Positions 63,766 to 64,000 of a stretch of DNA of 64,000 nucleotides are shown here, one piece after another. This stretch comes from Acidobacteriota bacterium (lineage in GTDB: Bacteria; Acidobacteriota; Terriglobia; Acidiferrales; UBA7541): NCBI GenBank assembly GCA_013289695.1, contig JABCZK010000001.1, forward strand, positions 124,001-188,000. Reading direction: 5' to 3'. Numbering within the stretch: the first letter of the stretch is position 1; the number at the start of each line of letters is the position of its first letter. The notes under the pieces are model-generated. The model was not told where the DNA came from, did no database searches, and was given only the letters and a program-made list of their open reading frames with translations. The translations under genes and the position numbers were made by a program.

Positions 63766-64000
63766 ATGTGGAGCAACAGCAAGCAGTCCGATTCTCCTAA
63801 CCCAGGGCCCGCACAACCGGCAGCTTACCCCGCAACACAATCGTCGGCTAACTCTAACGCGAATTCTGCTCCGGCAGCGTCACAGACATACCGCTCCAGC
63901 TCTCCAACCGCGCGCAACCTGGCGATTTTGGGGCCGGGACTGACCGTCAAAGGTCAGATTTCGGGCGACGAAGATTTGCAAATTGACGGCAAGGTGGAGG
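63766..64000 (+). CDS. Bactofilin, N-terminal part (runs off the window)
   Basis: The frame starts at ATG 63766 with GGAGGG five bases upstream. About 50 residues of Asn/Pro/Ser/Ala-rich disordered N-terminus lead to NLAILGPGLTVKGQISG, DEDLQIDGKVE, the first strands of the DUF583 right-handed beta helix. Bactofilins polymerise without nucleotide and help shape cells or position envelope machinery. The rest of the gene is beyond position 64000. Confidence 0.85.
   Translation, partial: MWSNSKQSDSPNPGPAQPAAYPATQSSANSNANSAPAASQTYRSSSPTARNLAILGPGLTVKGQISGDEDLQIDGKVE

Noticed and set aside
63397-63840. A 147-codon minus-strand frame at the right edge
   Set aside because: It runs over the bactofilin start, has no ribosome site and unusual composition.
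1-64000. CRISPR arrays, rRNA, attachment sites, replication origin, riboswitches
   Set aside because: No regularly spaced repeats, no rRNA-like sequence, no DnaA-box clusters, and no recognisable riboswitch core were seen on reading both strands.

Overview
This is a chromosomal stretch of a high-GC (near 58-60% by eye) Gram-negative bacterium, most likely an acidobacterium (Acidobacteriota, Terriglobia-like). The reasons are lpxD and an LptF/LptG permease (lipopolysaccharide outer membrane), a duplicated MacB/FtsX-type orphan permease of the kind expanded in Acidobacteria, secreted IPT/TIG and choice-of-anchor proteins, an M2 (ACE-like) peptidase, a PQQ dehydrogenase and a bactofilin. No prophage, CRISPR array, rRNA operon or replication origin was seen. 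The only mobile DNA is a decayed transposase fragment near 37.0-37.3 kb.

Layout. 0-10.2 kb, minus strand: two related small membrane proteins (one with a zinc ribbon), accA, dnaE, a CCA/poly(A) nucleotidyltransferase, xerD and murJ. 10.3-12 kb, plus strand: an unknown conserved-looking gene and lpxD. 12-20.8 kb, minus strand: plsC, an M61 peptidase overlapping mpl, ldcA (mpl and ldcA suggest murein recycling), a 906-residue TIG/propeller lipoprotein and mgtC. 20.9-25.9 kb, minus strand: a run of pfkB-type kinase, MTA phosphorylase, metallo-beta-lactamase hydrolase, meaB and acyl-CoA dehydrogenase. 25.9-34 kb, minus strand: PQQ dehydrogenase, M2 peptidase, threonine aldolase, hemW flanked by two exported beta-rich proteins, and yjbQ. 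34-36.4 kb, plus strand: tRNA-Cys, DAHP synthase and an overlapping beta-propeller gene. 36.4-37.4 kb: a choice-of-anchor D gene truncated against an IS1182-like remnant. 37.4-42 kb: a GH57 glycosidase divergent from a single-chain LptF-LptG fusion. 42-44.2 kb: an SH3-like exported protein and a 67-residue membrane protein. 44.3-51.8 kb, minus strand: udk, ppdK, and an overlapping recO-glyQ-glyS operon. 52-58.4 kb, plus strand: rhomboid protease, a MacA/MacB-like export operon (adaptor, ATPase, two permeases) and a double-PEGA protein. 58.6-64 kb: a beta-decarboxylating dehydrogenase, a zinc alcohol dehydrogenase, the duplicated permease, and the start of a bactofilin.

Themes. Much of the window serves the envelope: lipid A (lpxD), LPS transport (LptFG), fatty acid and phospholipid synthesis (accA, plsC), peptidoglycan export and recycling (murJ, mpl, ldcA), and exported beta-rich proteins. 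Initiation appears relaxed: several genes seem to start with TTG, some in TTGA stop/start overlaps, and mpl has a well-spaced ribosome site before an ATT codon. Three related copies of a short dispersed repeat (5.9, 44.0 and 45.0 kb) lie at gene ends, and one supplies the apparent start of udk. I saw no obviously new defence or biosynthetic system. The most unusual items are the LptF-LptG fusion, the mpl start, the dispersed repeat, the paired exported proteins around hemW and the cysteine-paired propeller lipoprotein.
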